Positions 21,540-33,797 of a stretch of DNA of 64,000 bases are shown piece after piece. The stretch is from Puccinia triticina (Eukaryota; Basidiomycota; Pucciniomycetes; Pucciniales; Pucciniaceae). The notes under the pieces are model-generated. The model saw only the letters and a program-made list of their open reading frames with translations, made no database searches and was not told where the DNA came from. Numbering within the stretch: the first letter of the stretch is position 1; each line of letters begins with the position of its first letter. The stretch lies in assembly GCF_026914185.1 (NCBI RefSeq), contig NC_070563.1, positions 6,779,001-6,843,000 of the forward strand. The letters are read 5' to 3'. A program made the translations under genes and the position numbers.

Positions 21540-22623
21540 ATGTTCTTTCAAACCTCTTCGAGACTCCTCTTGGTTTTAGGCATCGCATTATGTCTCTACA
21601 CAGCTGAGAGCTCGGCGGAGACAGTTTGCAGCAAATGGCGGCAAAAGTTGCCGGCCGGTTCGCGTAAAATGACAGTCAAAATGGTAAGTAACCAGGACAT
21701 GCATTTACTGGATACCAAAATGTAGGGGGTCTTGACGATTTTAATCGAACTTTGCACAGATGAAACGAAATGACAATCCCGCCGGAAAGATCCATAGTGG
21801 CCGATTTCGCAACCTACCGGTAAGCATAGTTTGGGATTGATGAACAATTACCAAATTAGTGTCAAACCATGGAAAGCTTCTAATCCTTGGACAATTTCCA
21901 ACTTGTAGAGCAAGAAGTTACGGGTGGTCCCGCAGGGCGGCGTGAGTTTTCTGTTCTCTGCTTTAGTTTCACACCTCACTTTTTTTAATTAATGGAGAGC
22001 CTTTCGCTTTACTAACACCCCACACCCCACTTCGTAGGCTTGTCCAGGAATTGGGTACCCCAAGGAAAAGATGGGGGCCTGTTTGTGGGCTGGACTGAAT
22101 TCAATCGAAGGTATAGAACCAGGGTTACAATCTGGTTGGGTTACCGGGTGGGTCACCTATCAAGATATATCGTCTGTCTGGGGAGAAACTTACAATTTTG
22201 CTCTCTATTCCCGTTTTTCTTTGTGATCAGAAGCAACCCCGTAAACTGTGGTCATAGGATGTGGGTCTTTCAGTCGTAGTTTGACTCATACATCAATATA
22301 ATAATCGCTGATGTGGAGTCCGGACCCTGAAAACCTTCACAGCTTTGCCAACAAGGGTAACACCCGTGCCGAAGGCACAGTCGTAGATGTTTGCACTTTC
22401 GACGAAAATGACCGCAAACTCACCATCGAAGAAGGCTGTTCCATGATATATGTCACGCGTGCTGTAAGTGATGTTTGATCTTCGACAGTTCCTTCCTTCC
22501 TGCCATAATACTGAGTTATCCTGACAATCTTTATCCGCCCCAACCTCGTTAAAATAGATGTTTCGTGCGCTTGGCGGGAAGTCAGGTGCAGATTCCATGG
22601 TTATTGACAACTGGGATTTGTGA
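21540..22623 (+). CDS. Small secreted protein with possible double-psi beta-barrel fold; effector candidate
   Basis: The proposed exons 21540-21683, 21760-21819, 21909-21941, 22038-22147, 22319-22463 and 22558-22623 give 185 residues in a single frame. The N-terminus is a signal peptide (RLLLVLGIALCLYTAESSA). The mature protein has GACLWAGLNS near its start. Its end runs VVDVCTFDENDRKLTIEEGC, then MFRALGGKSG and VIDNWDL. The sequence order (Gly-Ala-Cys, a later Val-Asp-Val-Cys strand, an acidic helix before a final Ile-Asp-Asn-Trp strand) resembles RlpA/barwin-type double-psi beta-barrels common among fungal secreted proteins. Exon 4's donor (GTGGGT at 22148) is the least certain. An alternative end is a stop in the extended exon 4. 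Host-targeted function is inference only. Confidence 0.62.
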
Positions 22624-23837
22624 GTAACTTTTTCCACAAGACTTTTTCACCTCTTGTTGCGTTGTCTATAGAGCACAACTCAAGTACTGATTCCGTGGTG
22701 GTTGTACCCAAACTTTTAGCATCGATGCACCTAAATGAAAGCCGCGCGTTTTCCACAGATGTCACAAGTCAACCAATTTTCACGTTGATGACTATTTAAC
22801 TAGTTGGACAATTATCACAACAAAAACAAAGGCACATTTTGCTGTCTTTGATATGTTGATTCTATATGTTATCTCTCAGATCTTTATATAACCGGACATT
22901 GTGGTTTTGTATCAATTTCCGATGGATTTGTTCACTGGAATCAATCATTATCTTTTAGGAATTGATATTTAGTTGGGCGAGTTTGCCCCTCGAGTCCCAA
23001 GCAATCCAATCATATTGACTGGTAACAGTGTATACTTGCAGACTCTTTTATCTAGGTCAAGCTATCCAATCACCTTGACCGTTTAAACTTTTTCATCAAG
23101 AAATGCTCTCTAGAGCAAAGCAAAATGAAGATTTCAGTCGCCAAACTCAGTTGAAGTTTATGAATAAGTCCGATTTTCTTCGTTGTTTACATGCGGAGAA
23201 GTTAAATATGACCTATGAGTATGCGCATCGAATCCTAGGGTCCAGGGCCCATGACAACATCATAAAAAACCTGACTGATGTGGGGTGAAAATCTCTTTGC
23301 ACATGCACGCGGACATGTGTTTAAGAGACTTATGCCAGGGCCCTCCGAAGGGGGGACTGTTTTAAGTTAGGTCCAGTCCGTGAACCCTGAGCCGTCGGCG
23401 ACTTTGCTCTGGATCTCTCGATTCAAAGCAAAACGCGGGCCGGAAAGGCGGAGCTTTCCTGGTCGGCAGCTCTCCCTACTCCGGATCCCCAAAGCCCTCC
23501 CACAAGCTCCCACACCACGACTTTGTCCAGGGTTTGTGAGTTCGCTCTCTGAGTGAAGAACTCTTGATCACCACCCTTCCTCACTCCCCTAAAAAATAGA
23601 CCGTGCAACACCGATTTAATCCAATCCTCCAAAGACAACTTCCTATCTAGTTCAACTCTCATCACCGTCGCTTCGCTGCGACGTTCTCGCGCCTCCGATT
23701 GAGACCTGATGCTTTTTTAAAGAGTCACCAGAAAAGCAATTTTCCTTCTTCCTCCCGTTTCGTTTTGCACTGGGCAGAAGAGTCAGCATGAGTTTAGTTT
23801 CCAGCATGCTCACTTGTCACAGGCCGCCAAAAACATT
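22624..23837. other. Intergenic, with one hairpin-family motif
   Basis: A GGGGGGACTGTTTTAAGTTAG sequence near 23346-23366 belongs to the AACTTAACACAAGTCCC motif family. A 61-codon frame at 23103 has no supporting feature. No gene is called. Confidence 0.4.
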
Positions 23838-23966
23838 GGTCAATATGGGGGTCGAACCCATGACATCCGCATGAACCACACGAAGCGGGTGGCCTTCTTC
23901 AGATGAATACGGCGCTTTAATCAAGTGATATTAGTACGGCGCTCTAACCAACTGAGCTAATCGACC
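23838..23966 (-). tRNA. tRNA-Ile(AAU) with an intron of about 56 nt
   Basis: On the minus strand the acceptor arms GGTCGAT and ATTGACC pair. The D-arm is GCTC-AGTTGGTTA-GAGC. The anticodon stem CCGTA pairs with TGCGG across an intron. The loop reads CTAATA, giving anticodon AAU after the invariant U33. The T-arm is ATGGG-TTCGACC-CCCAT. The mature tRNA would be about 73 nt. The intron follows the position 3' of the anticodon, the standard site for nuclear tRNA introns. A tRNA scan would confirm the fold. Confidence 0.88.
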
Positions 23967-24798
23967 ACCGGATGGCAGGGAAGCGTTGTATGGACTATAC
24001 AAAGACCTTTTCAGGTTGCGCCAGGGACCATACCGAGATGTGCTGTGTTATATATGCAAAGCGGCTGATCCTGGGGTGCAACTTGGTTGGTAACCCTGGA
24101 GCTGTCAAGAAAAGAAGCCAACGTGAAGCTTTGAATATTTCGTTACAGAAAAGAGGGAGGAAAAACTTATCGTTGACAAAACCAAAACAAACAAAGACAA
24201 AGATAGATGCCAACAAGGGAAGAAAAGGGAAGAGGGAACGAGATGCTGTTTCAGAAATGGAGATAGTGGGATGAGGAGGAGTTCAACGGAGCAGCCAAAA
24301 GAGATTAATAAATAAGCTAAGGAACATAATATTATGAGGACGATGATGACAGGTCGTGGTGAAACTGAAAGTACACAGTTGTGTTCATTAATCAACATCA
24401 TTCATAGATACTATTGATCTTTAATGATGAAGAGAAATAGTAGAGGATGTCGGATTGGAAAAGAGGGAGCGGCAGTTGCAACGTGGATAAACGGGAAGGA
24501 GGAATCTGGCGATTCGGGGGAGGGGGATATCTGGGTCAAGATGTCGAGCGAGCAGGGAGAGATGTACGTAAGATTCACGGAATAAGGGGAGAAATAACTT
24601 AGAAAACAACAACAAAAGAATCAAATCTAGATCCGTCGTCAGATTCGTCGCAAAGAAATCAAAGGGGGGAGGTATAGGTTGAGGTATTTGAGGCGCTTGA
24701 GAGTTCGTTTTCTGTTTCGTCAAGGAGAACAAAGAGAACTGATAACCTGCTCCTGTCTGACACAAAGGGTTTGTGAGAGAGAACAAAGGCCGAGAGGT

Positions 24799-26539
24799 TT
24801 ATGCTGCTCGGGCTGGGGTCGTAGCCGTGCTCGCGGCCGCGTCGTTTTTGCGCTGGGTGACGACCACAATGGCGATGATCGCAGCAACAATAGCCACTGT
24901 AAAAAATCATACGGACATCAGTAAGGGATGGGCGTGTGGAGTGACTAGGGGGAAAGCCAAGACAATGAAAAATTTACAAATCAAGATAATCACAACTGTG
25001 ACGGACGAACGTGAGAAAAAGGAAGGAGAGTAAAAAGGAGAATGGTGTGGATTAGTTTCTGCGCATGGTCTGATGAGGAATAGAGATGAGAGCATATTCT
25101 TACAGAAACAGATCCATCGTTTGCGTCGAGCGGAAGCAGCTGAGTCGCGAGCTTTTGTTATGTGTTGACCGCTAAACGGATGAACAAGCCGAACCGGAGA
25201 TGAGTATGCACGGGAAAGACTGGGACAGGACTTTAAGATGACTCAACGCTTGTTCGACATCACGCTGGATCTCTGCAGCGTTGTTCTCGACGTTCTGGAC
25301 CAGTTGGTCTTGCTCCTCGACCATTGTTGCCAACTGCACAATCGGGAGGGAGCACAAAAAGATGCATCAATGGTCAGCAAGGATTGGACGACGAGATGTT
25401 GAGATGATGTGGACTGACGTCGTTGAACATTTCCATCAGCTCAGTGATTGTCCTCTCGATTCGCTTGACATCTTCGTGCCGTTCCTTGACTTCATTGAAC
25501 GCGGCTCGCGCGTCTCCGTATCGATTCGAGGTCATCAACTAATAAGAGGGGAGGGAAAAAGGTTCTTGGAATCAGGGTCTGGGTGACGAAGCCCCATGGA
25601 TCCTGGAAGGGGGAGATAACATACGGCCTGTGAGAAGATCTGTCCGCCATCATCGCTGTCAACTGCTTGTCGAATCTCTTCTGGTGTTGCATCCGGCTTG
25701 ACAATTCGGTACTGTCGTTCCATTCTGGCTTTGTACTTCTGTCGACTTTCTTGTTCGACGGATTGATATCTTTGGTGTAGATCAAACATGAAGGCCAAGT
25801 ATGTTAATACGTGGAGGGAAAGAGTCGATGAACGGCATTGATCTAAGGGTCACGACCATACCTCATAATGGAATCCATGAAGCGTTTCTTGAGTGCGCCG
25901 ACCTGGGTAGCGCGAACATTGGCATCACCGTTGTTGATGCCTTGATTGTTGGAGATAGACGATTGGAGAGAGTGGATTCGGTTCTTCAAGTTGCGGGTCA
26001 ACCGAGAGGTTTCGGAGGTGAGGGCGGCTAATTGGTTGGAAATCGACTGGTGTTGTGAGTCGTCTAATTCGGATAATAAACGATTGTGGAACTCTTTGAC
26101 TCTATCTACATTTTCATTCACTGTCCGGATCCCATCGTTGAGCGAGGAGACCTGCAGGGTGGGGGTTTGGTTTGAGGGGGAGAAAAGGTGAGTAAGCGGT
26201 TGCTGGTTTTTGGCTTTGAGTGATGGGGGACGGACTTCATCCATAAACGAGGACATGTCCAGATACTTTTCTTTCATTTCATAGCTGTCGATATTTCCAG
26301 ACTCTTTCGGCGAGTGGCCGTCGTGGCTGCCAGGAGGAGATATGTTCCGTGGGGCAGGTTTGCGGTTGGAGGCAGGCGTGGCCATCGCAGGCGGTGCAGG
26401 TTGCGGAGTGTAGGCGGTGTTCTGGTTTGCCTGGGAGTGGGGAAACAAGTGTTTGTTAGGAACACATGCATTGGCAGACACGCTGTTCGGAGGGTGGACA
26501 CGGGCTTACTCTCATCGCAGCGAGTCTGTCCCTGGCCAT
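24799..26539 (-). CDS. SSO1: Plasma-membrane syntaxin, Qa-SNARE (Sso1/2-like)
   Basis: The exons in coding order are 26510-26539, 26236-26430, 25862-26151, 25625-25769, 25419-25538, about 25232-25334, 25104-25139 and 24799-24896. After a Pro-rich leader the Habc bundle starts at YLDMSSFMDE and SSLNDGIRTVNENVDRVKEF. It continues through QYRIVKPDATPEEIRQAVDS, a syntaxin hallmark. The SNARE motif has RIERTITELMEMFND and ATMVEEQDQLVQNVENNAAE, with the central glutamine in VEEQ. A basic RRKRW leads to the membrane anchor ICFLAIVAAIIAIVVV and a short lumenal tail. It drives fusion of secretory vesicles with the plasma membrane. The exon 6/7 junction is unresolved, because no GT donor of the needed phase sits at the expected place. 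Confidence 0.9.
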
Positions 26540-29500
26540 GGTGAGTTGTTGGAGTGTTGGTTGGTATGGACAGTGTCGGTGGAGTGGGTTGTTGAGGTTG
26601 GCTGAAAGGAGAGGAGGGTGGGGTGGTGCTGGGTCGTGGGCGGGGCTGTGCTCGTACTTGAAGGACTGCAGGTGTGCTCTCTAAAGCCATAGCGAGCACC
26701 TGTCGCTACTGACAGTCAGTCCTCTCTCTAACCCCATACCGACCAACCAAACTCCGGGCTTGACAAACCCCGAACTCATCAAAGTCCTTGTCCCCCATAG
26801 CATCGAGATCTCTCCCGCAGGGAGAGGACGACTAATCAGGGCATTCGGCCTGAGAGAATCTGCAAAGTTTGGTGGTGGACAATGTCATCACCACCTGCGG
26901 ACTATACTAGTGTTTACCCAGTTTTTTTGGTCTTGATGGTTGGGAGCTTGTATTTTTCTGAATCTAACTGTCTATTCAGAATTTTGGGAATCCATCGCCC
27001 TTGCACCACAAAAAATATCCAAAATTAGAGATGCTTGGCCGCTTACAGGCAAAGGAGGTGTGTTTTTAATTAAGATTTAATTGAGGTGGGAGAGAGAACT
27101 GTAAAAGTTGGACAAGTCTTCAAGAAGTCACTATTTTCAAAAAAATATTGAAAAAAGAGAAAACTTGGGGGGAAGCTGTTGTGACATAGATGTCACACGC
27201 ATCTCCTAGACTTGCCGCAGCACAAACCATACTCCTCATCCCGCATAAACCTGAGCTGTGGAGTGGTTCTAGGAGCAATCTACAGAGTCTTGACCTTCTG
27301 AGTCACAATAGGTTATGAGCCCATAATCTCTAGCTCTCAAAGATAAAAGCCTATACAACAAACCTCACAAGCCGGCAATTTGACCTGACGGCCACATTTT
27401 TTTGACCGGTAGCTCAGCTTAGAGCATAATTGACTGACATTGGAAAGATCTGTGTCACTTTGTTGTAACACTGTGGGGTGTTTTTTGGTATAGGTAGACT
27501 CCGATTTTTCCCTTTTGACCACTCTAAACGGTGAATATCTGCTAACCCAAATAGGCTAAGAGGACTAGCCATCCTGCTGATTACAGAGGTGTGGCCCACT
27601 TACTGGTGCATAAAGGGAAAGTTTTGGGAGGCACTGTTGTACTCCCTCTTTTAAAATTTGTCTCTTATACCTTGAGATCCTCACAGTGTTACGGTGAGTG
27701 TTATTTGTCTTTTTTTGATCAATCTCTCGCCAGGGGGGAATCTGTTGCACTTCCCACAGAGTGCCATACTGTGATTTCTTACGGTAACTGTTCCAGAATT
27801 TAACTGCTCGTGATGTGTAAATGATACCTGAAGGGAGTTCATCTCCTGTTGAACTCATGGTGATGTTTTATCTAACCATTATTGGTTAGATTTGATTTTG
27901 ATTGAACCAACCAAAGGACTAGAAGATGGGGGAGGAAAGGTAGAAGAAAGTCATTGTACATCCACACCAGAAAATATTTGTTGCATTATCCAAGCCACTT
28001 GTAATCCAAGCCAACAGTTCCTTCAATATGATCACACCCTTGCCATACACAGTGACAGCACACCCAATCAACTTCTTCATTTACCGTAAATCTCATCTGT
28101 TATGTGTGGCATAAGCAGAGTATCTGAGCAGCGTCTGTCATGATCAGGAGATTCAAAGACAAATGCAACTCTCCAATCTGTTTTGCTCAAGTTCTGAAAG
28201 ATTGGGAAATCAGCAAACTGATGCAGCTGATCTGCCTTGCAAACATATTACTACATTTGTCAGTGAAAATGTAGTAATATGTGTGTGCTGAAACCAAACT
28301 GATGCCCGCAGGACCAAACCATGGTGGGCTGCCAGGCTCAGGGAGAGCCGGTGGTATTGCACAAGATTTGTCTCAAACAGTGGTTCCAGTGTGCGTGGAG
28401 GAGGGGAGTTGAATGGTTGATGAATGCTGCCTGATGTCCACCCTGATGTTCGCGCAAACATCAAGGTGGACATCCACCACACAGCTGCACGCTGGTTTTT
28501 GGAGCCGGTTGCTGCAAGCCCCCAAACCAACTTACTTAAATGTCACCTGTGACATGTCATGACTTGGGCACATAATGTTTACAATAAGTTTGTCAGAGCC
28601 GCCTGCCTACAACAGAGTTTAAAGGCTCAGTCAAGCCTTTCACTGAGTACTACTATTCTCAGCGTAGTCCGTATACAATACCGGAATGTCTTGGAGAGAA
28701 CCTGGATTCTAGGACCAACAATTGTATTGCAATGCTAGCTCAGTAGAAAGAATCAGTTGTGGTTCTCTACTATGTACAACTAAGAATGATGAGAGGTAGG
28801 ATGAAAGGAGATGGAGCTTACCTAGCTCAGTGGAAAGAATCAGTCGTGGCTCTCTACTGAGCTAGGAGGGTGGTGGGAGTCGCGGACTAAGTGTGCGGCT
28901 CTGAGGTCGTCCTGTGATAGTGTTGTGACACCCGTGTGGAGCGCGGTGCTCACACAGAGTCACAGATTTTCACACATTGGAGGCGTACACAGTCTTTTAA
29001 GAATCAGTTTGTGGTGGAATAGCCGCCTGCATCTGCAGACTTCTAACTAAAAATTCCAAAGCTTAAGTGAGATTTGAGAATAAGCCCTCCAATATTGGTG
29101 ATGATTTAAACCAGCCAACAGAAGAGCCAAATGATCAATAAACACAAGCTGGATTCATCCACAACTTTGCCTAATTCTGCATTCCGGGATTACTTTGCAT
29201 GGCAGAGGAGTAATTTGTGTGTATCTGCTGGTTCAATCACAAATCAAGAAGAGGTGTCTCTTACACAATTTGGTCCAGAACTGATCTTATCAATGCTCAG
29301 AAATTGCCATTCTCATGTCTTAAAGGCTGGGTCCCCTTCAACTGATCACTAATTGAATATTTGATCAGCAGAGCAGTTGATCATAGATTAGGCTACAGTT
29401 ACACTTGCAATACTGTGGAAATTTACACAAGAGTTATGGTCAACTCTAGCATCACATCAGTACCTGAGTCTGATGGAATTACGGTGTGGCACTCTGTAGG

Positions 29501-30278
29501 AAGTGCAACAATTTCCCGCCTGGTGTCTACAACCTCAATTTTTTCTTCTTCTTCTTTCACGGATTCTTTTGAGACCGGGTGTGAATGTCAAGGTGGGACT
29601 CAACTAGTAATCAACAATCAGAAAGAGACAACAACTTTTTGTTCCAGACAGAGGCGCTTGAATGGCCAACCTTTTTGACTCGGTGGCTGGGCTCATGGCC
29701 GGTGTTGAGACTCCAACTGCCCAGGGTCCATTTCTCTCCCTTTCACACATCTGTCACTATTTTTTCCTCCCTCCAGATGAATATGCTTGTTCACCTTCTG
29801 CCCACAACTTTTCCCTCAGTTGTAATAGCTACAAAGTCTGCTAATCTGGATAATCAAAATACCATCAGTTCCTGCGCCTTTTCCCTGAGACCCTTGAGTC
29901 TCTTGTAGTGAGAGCATTTTTCCCTCTCAAAAACTAGCAGCTTAGCCCTCTTTGAGGGCTTCCTTGTTTTGTTCTCCGCCTCAAGAGGCTTGTTTTTCAC
30001 TCTTCCCTCCAGCTCCAAGTCCAAAATTTATCAGCTGGGAACAGGACTGGTGACAAAAAAATCAGAGCTGGATCTCCTTCAACTCGACAACAACCAGCGG
30101 CTGGCAGACCCCAAGTTTGAGGACAACCACCACATCTAACTCAAGGTGCCGGTGTTGAATAAAAAGCAGGACGTGTAGATAAAGTTGAGTGTCCACCTTC
30201 CTTCTAGAATAGTTCTTGGCTTGTTTGGTATTTGTCACTGAAACTCCGCAACATATGAATCCCTTCAACACTCCTCTG
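26540..30278. other. Long stretch without a supportable gene
   Basis: Sequence is AT-rich with many short open frames and no recognisable domain. Two related segments near 28731-28795 and 28820-28866 both contain AGAAAGAATCAGT and GGTTCTCTACT-type words. The second forms a CTAGCTCAGT/ACTGAGCTAG hairpin. A 73-codon frame at 29131 and a 105-codon frame at 29361 were considered and not called. Confidence 0.4.
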
Positions 30279-31148
30279 TGAGTCTGATACAATCCGCCTA
30301 TTCTACAAAGGGTTCAACTGCTCCGCTTCCGCACACAAGAACCCCGCAAAGGTATGATTTTAGGGTAGGTAAAAACTCTCCGCACGCTTGTAATCCGTAA
30401 AGTGACACACAAGAAAACAGCTACTAAAATGTTGGTACCGTAAGAGTAGTAAGTAGAATGCTGGAAATTCCCTCTCAGAGAAAAGCCGTCCCCTAAGGTT
30501 CCATATCCCCCCCACTCTGTCCGCCTTGCCGTCCTCCATTACTTCTCCAATGCCTGTTCTCCCGCACCCCGCGACTAGCCTCCGGAGATAGTATCTACCC
30601 AGCGCTTCCACCCCAACGTCACCCGCTGATGACGTCTGCTTCCGCTGCCCCAGTTCACCTAACTCCGCGCCACTACTAGTCTGTCCGTGCGCTTGATACG
30701 CCGCAGTCCTACTCCAACTCTCAGCTAAATCTCCGTCTAGGCCGTGGCTTGAACCCTGGTTCCCTGCACCCGTGTCGGTACCCCGGTCCGCGCCCGCCTC
30801 CGCCTGTTGACTTTCCGCATGCTTTTGTTTGGCCGTACATTCAAGGTTCCCTCAGCAGCATATAAGCACGTGTGCCTTTCTACTCTCTCAGAAATGCACA
30901 AGCTTTCCGATGAGCTCAGCCGCCCGCGCTTTCCGGCCATGCTGCTTTGTGTGCATTTTCTGACAGACCACCTATTTATACCACCACACTGGTGATGGTA
31001 CGGCAGGCGGTGTGTGAATGAAAGCTGATTGGCTGGTGAAGAATGTCTGCTAACCGCCTCCTTCAAGAATATTGATGTCCGGGCTGTGTGATTGTTGGTA
31101 ACTCGGCTCCGCACTGCTACTTTCCGCTGGCCTTCAGCGCTCCTCTAC
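30279..31148 (+). repeat. LTR-like unit A of an 870-bp tandem pair
   Basis: The unit begins TGAGTCTGATACAATCCGC. It is unusually rich in TCCGC on the plus strand, has ACCCGCTGATG near 30619, GACTTTCCGCATGC near 30808 and a TATA-like CTATTTATACCACC near 30971. The same landmarks occur in the same order in unit B. The layout (GC-rich leader, late TATA box) resembles an LTR or a promoter-bearing non-coding retroelement. No gag or pol frame is adjacent. Confidence 0.5.
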
Positions 31149-31930
31149 TGAGCCTGATCTATAGCGGAATAATCCGCAAGTGAATAAAGCTCCGCACGTT
31201 GCAAGCACAATAATCCGCAAGTAACTCTCGAATAAGGATAAGAACACAGATATTCTCTCAATAACTCTTGTACGTCCGTAGTTGTAAGTACAATGATGAT
31301 GAGTGTAATCCGTAATACAATAGGATAAAGATCTTCCAATTCTGAAAAAGAGAACCAAAAAACCCTTTTCCGTCCTCCCCTCCGCACACATCGCCGTTCC
31401 CACCCAATCCCGCATGTCTGACACTTTCCCCCACTAGTCCGCCTACTCCGCCTGCTATCCCGCTTTTCACTTTCCCAGACTCCGCTCCTCTCCAACGCTT
31501 GCCCTCCCACCGTCCTCTGTCTAGCCCCTGTCAGTCGTTCTCTTGCCACTGCCTTCACCCCGGTTCCACCCGCTGATGGAACCCGCTCAAGCTGTCATGG
31601 CTCACCCGCTGATGCGCCGCTGCTACCAGTCCATGTGTGTAGTCCCGCCGCAGTCCAGCCCTGTCTTTTTCTGCTCCGATCCAAAATCCGTGATCCGCAA
31701 TCCGTGCATTCCAATCCGCGCGTGACTTTCCGTAAGCTTTCCTAGCGTGCTTTCCTGACCTCATCCTCAGTGCTTATGTCACCGGAATGCACCATGCCTG
31801 AGCGGCTTTGTGCATTCCCCGCCCGCGCTATCCCCGCGTGGACATTCTACCGCGCTTGCCTATATAAATCACCACAGCGGAGGATTGGCCAATCCGGGAG
31901 ATGATATTGCCTGTGCACAACAAGATTTTC
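31149..31930 (+). repeat. LTR-like unit B of an 870-bp tandem pair
   Basis: The unit begins TGAGCCTGATCTATAGCGG. It repeats unit A's landmarks: ACCCGCTGATGG near 31567, GACTTTCCGTAAGC near 31724, CGGCTTTGTGCATTCCCC near 31802, and TATATAAATCACCAC near 31860. Divergence from unit A is large, so the duplication is old. It could be a solo-LTR tandem or two remnants of a TRIM/LARD element. Confidence 0.5.
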
Positions 31931-32382
31931 TAGCAGCAAAATTTCAACTCAAACAAGCCAAGCTAGTCAGTCAAACGGTGTGGTAGATGGAAAGGTTCCA
32001 CTACATCAAAAATAAAAAAATTCTCTGTTTTCTTTTATTTACATAGTATTCATCAGGAATCATGGACTATGGCGCAAGGACGGGACTTGACAGGACTAGA
32101 AGTTACATTCCAAGCTACATATACACCTCACCTCCTATTACAACCTCATGTTTACATACACAACCTAGCTGCTGGACAGCTACACATACTCATCTACACT
32201 GCATAGTATGTACATGCATTCTAAATTAGTGGATCTTCACAACTGACAGCTGCAGGTGACATCATAGAAGTACCACATTAAATCCCTCATGTTCTGACCA
32301 ATCATAGTCACTCATTCAGTTTCCCTGCAGCTAAAATCCCTCATACATGGCCTCCTTGTAGCTAAATTCCCTCACATTTGTC

Positions 32383-32390
32383 TATATAAG
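32383..32390 (+). promoter_or_regulatory. TATA box of a probable LTR remnant
   Basis: TATATAAG is followed by GAGCTCTCTTCCCCCCCTC and a CTTAGTTCATTACTCACC stretch, an arrangement common in LTR U3/R regions. No open frame starts sensibly downstream, so this is probably a retroelement relic and not a cellular promoter. Confidence 0.35.
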
Positions 32391-32588
32391 GAGCTCTCTT
32401 CCCCCCCTCAGTGGTCTTTTCCTTAGTTCATTACTCACCAATTACAGTCAATCCAACATTTACATAAACAACCTTACATACATTTAACAACCTACATACA
32501 TAACAACCCTTACAATAACAATATCAACAAATTATTCAGTGTCATCAAGAAGCTCATCTTGAACCAACCAACCCTATCACTTCATTAA

Positions 32589-32621
<33 letters not shown>

Positions 32622-33797
32622 TCTGGTAGTATAGAAGGGCAGAGTTTGCACCTCCATCATCCCCTTCTCCATTCAGCAAAAGGTTCTCAGGAACACTTTT
32701 GAGTCGTACAACGGCCAAGTTAATAAACAATTGCTGGACCACGGAAAAAAGACTGGTGGCAAATGGGAAGAACATGGCACAATGGTTGAGTGAGCTCAAG
32801 GAAATTGGTACAGTGGGTAGACAATAGTATACACCACATCATTTTTGGACTATAGAAGCTTAACCAACCAAATTCAAGTCACTAGTATTGGTGATATGGT
32901 CCAAAATAGTCTTCAAAACACAAATATCAAAGAATAAAAACAAAAAGAAAAGTTATGTAATTAATTACAAAAATTAAACAAGAAAACCAAAAAATGCAAT
33001 AATTTTCTCAAAACAATTTGAAGGTTGAGGAATGATAGTATGACATCTGAAATGAATGATGATAGGTAAAAAATTAGAAAAAAAATGATTACATGTGGTA
33101 TAAAAGATGTGTGGAATGAGTCATTCATCAGTATACCTGACATTCTGGCACTGTAATGTCCCCATTTTGGCTGCAGATTGTCCACCTGCCAAGTCAAACC
33201 TTTTTTGTGTCACATTTTTTCATTTATTATCATTCTCTTCATGTTCCATTCTTTCTTTCTGTCTATTCACCTTTATCTGAAAAAAAGAATTAAGCTTGCA
33301 AGAAAAACTTGTGTTTTTTCAACTTTTTTAAAAAATCACAACTTGGTTTTTCCATTTTTATTTTCTCATATTCATCTATGTAAGCCTGTTTTGAACCATC
33401 TCAAGAGAAGGTTGATTCTCTGCTTGAAGTTTTTTTTGCTGCTGCGCAAAGTAGGTCTGTTTTTATTTTTATTTTTATTTTTTTTACTTTTACTTTTTTA
33501 TTTCACAATCATTTGTAGGAACTTATTTCCCCCCCTGTCACCAATCTCATGACTTCAAGGCTGTGGCCTGAGCTTGTTCAAAAATTTAGAGCCAAAAGCA
33601 TTAGATAACCCACTTTACATATCTATGATGGATTCTGTTAATCCAGAATTGCTTAGGTTGTATTCAACTCACCGTTTTATGTCACCCAACTTTGAGAACC
33701 CTAATTTTTGAAAGAATTTGTTTTGCTACATTTTACATACAGAAGTACATAAACATAAGCCGGCTTAGTTGGGGCTCCAACACGCTTCTTGTCCAAG

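Noticed and set aside
23103..23288. 61-codon frame
   Set aside because: Too short, with no signal peptide or domain.
28731..28866. CTAGCTCAGT...ACTGAGCTAG hairpin resembling a tRNA D-arm
   Set aside because: No acceptor, anticodon or T-arm can be formed around it. The similarity to GCTCAGTNGG is coincidental.
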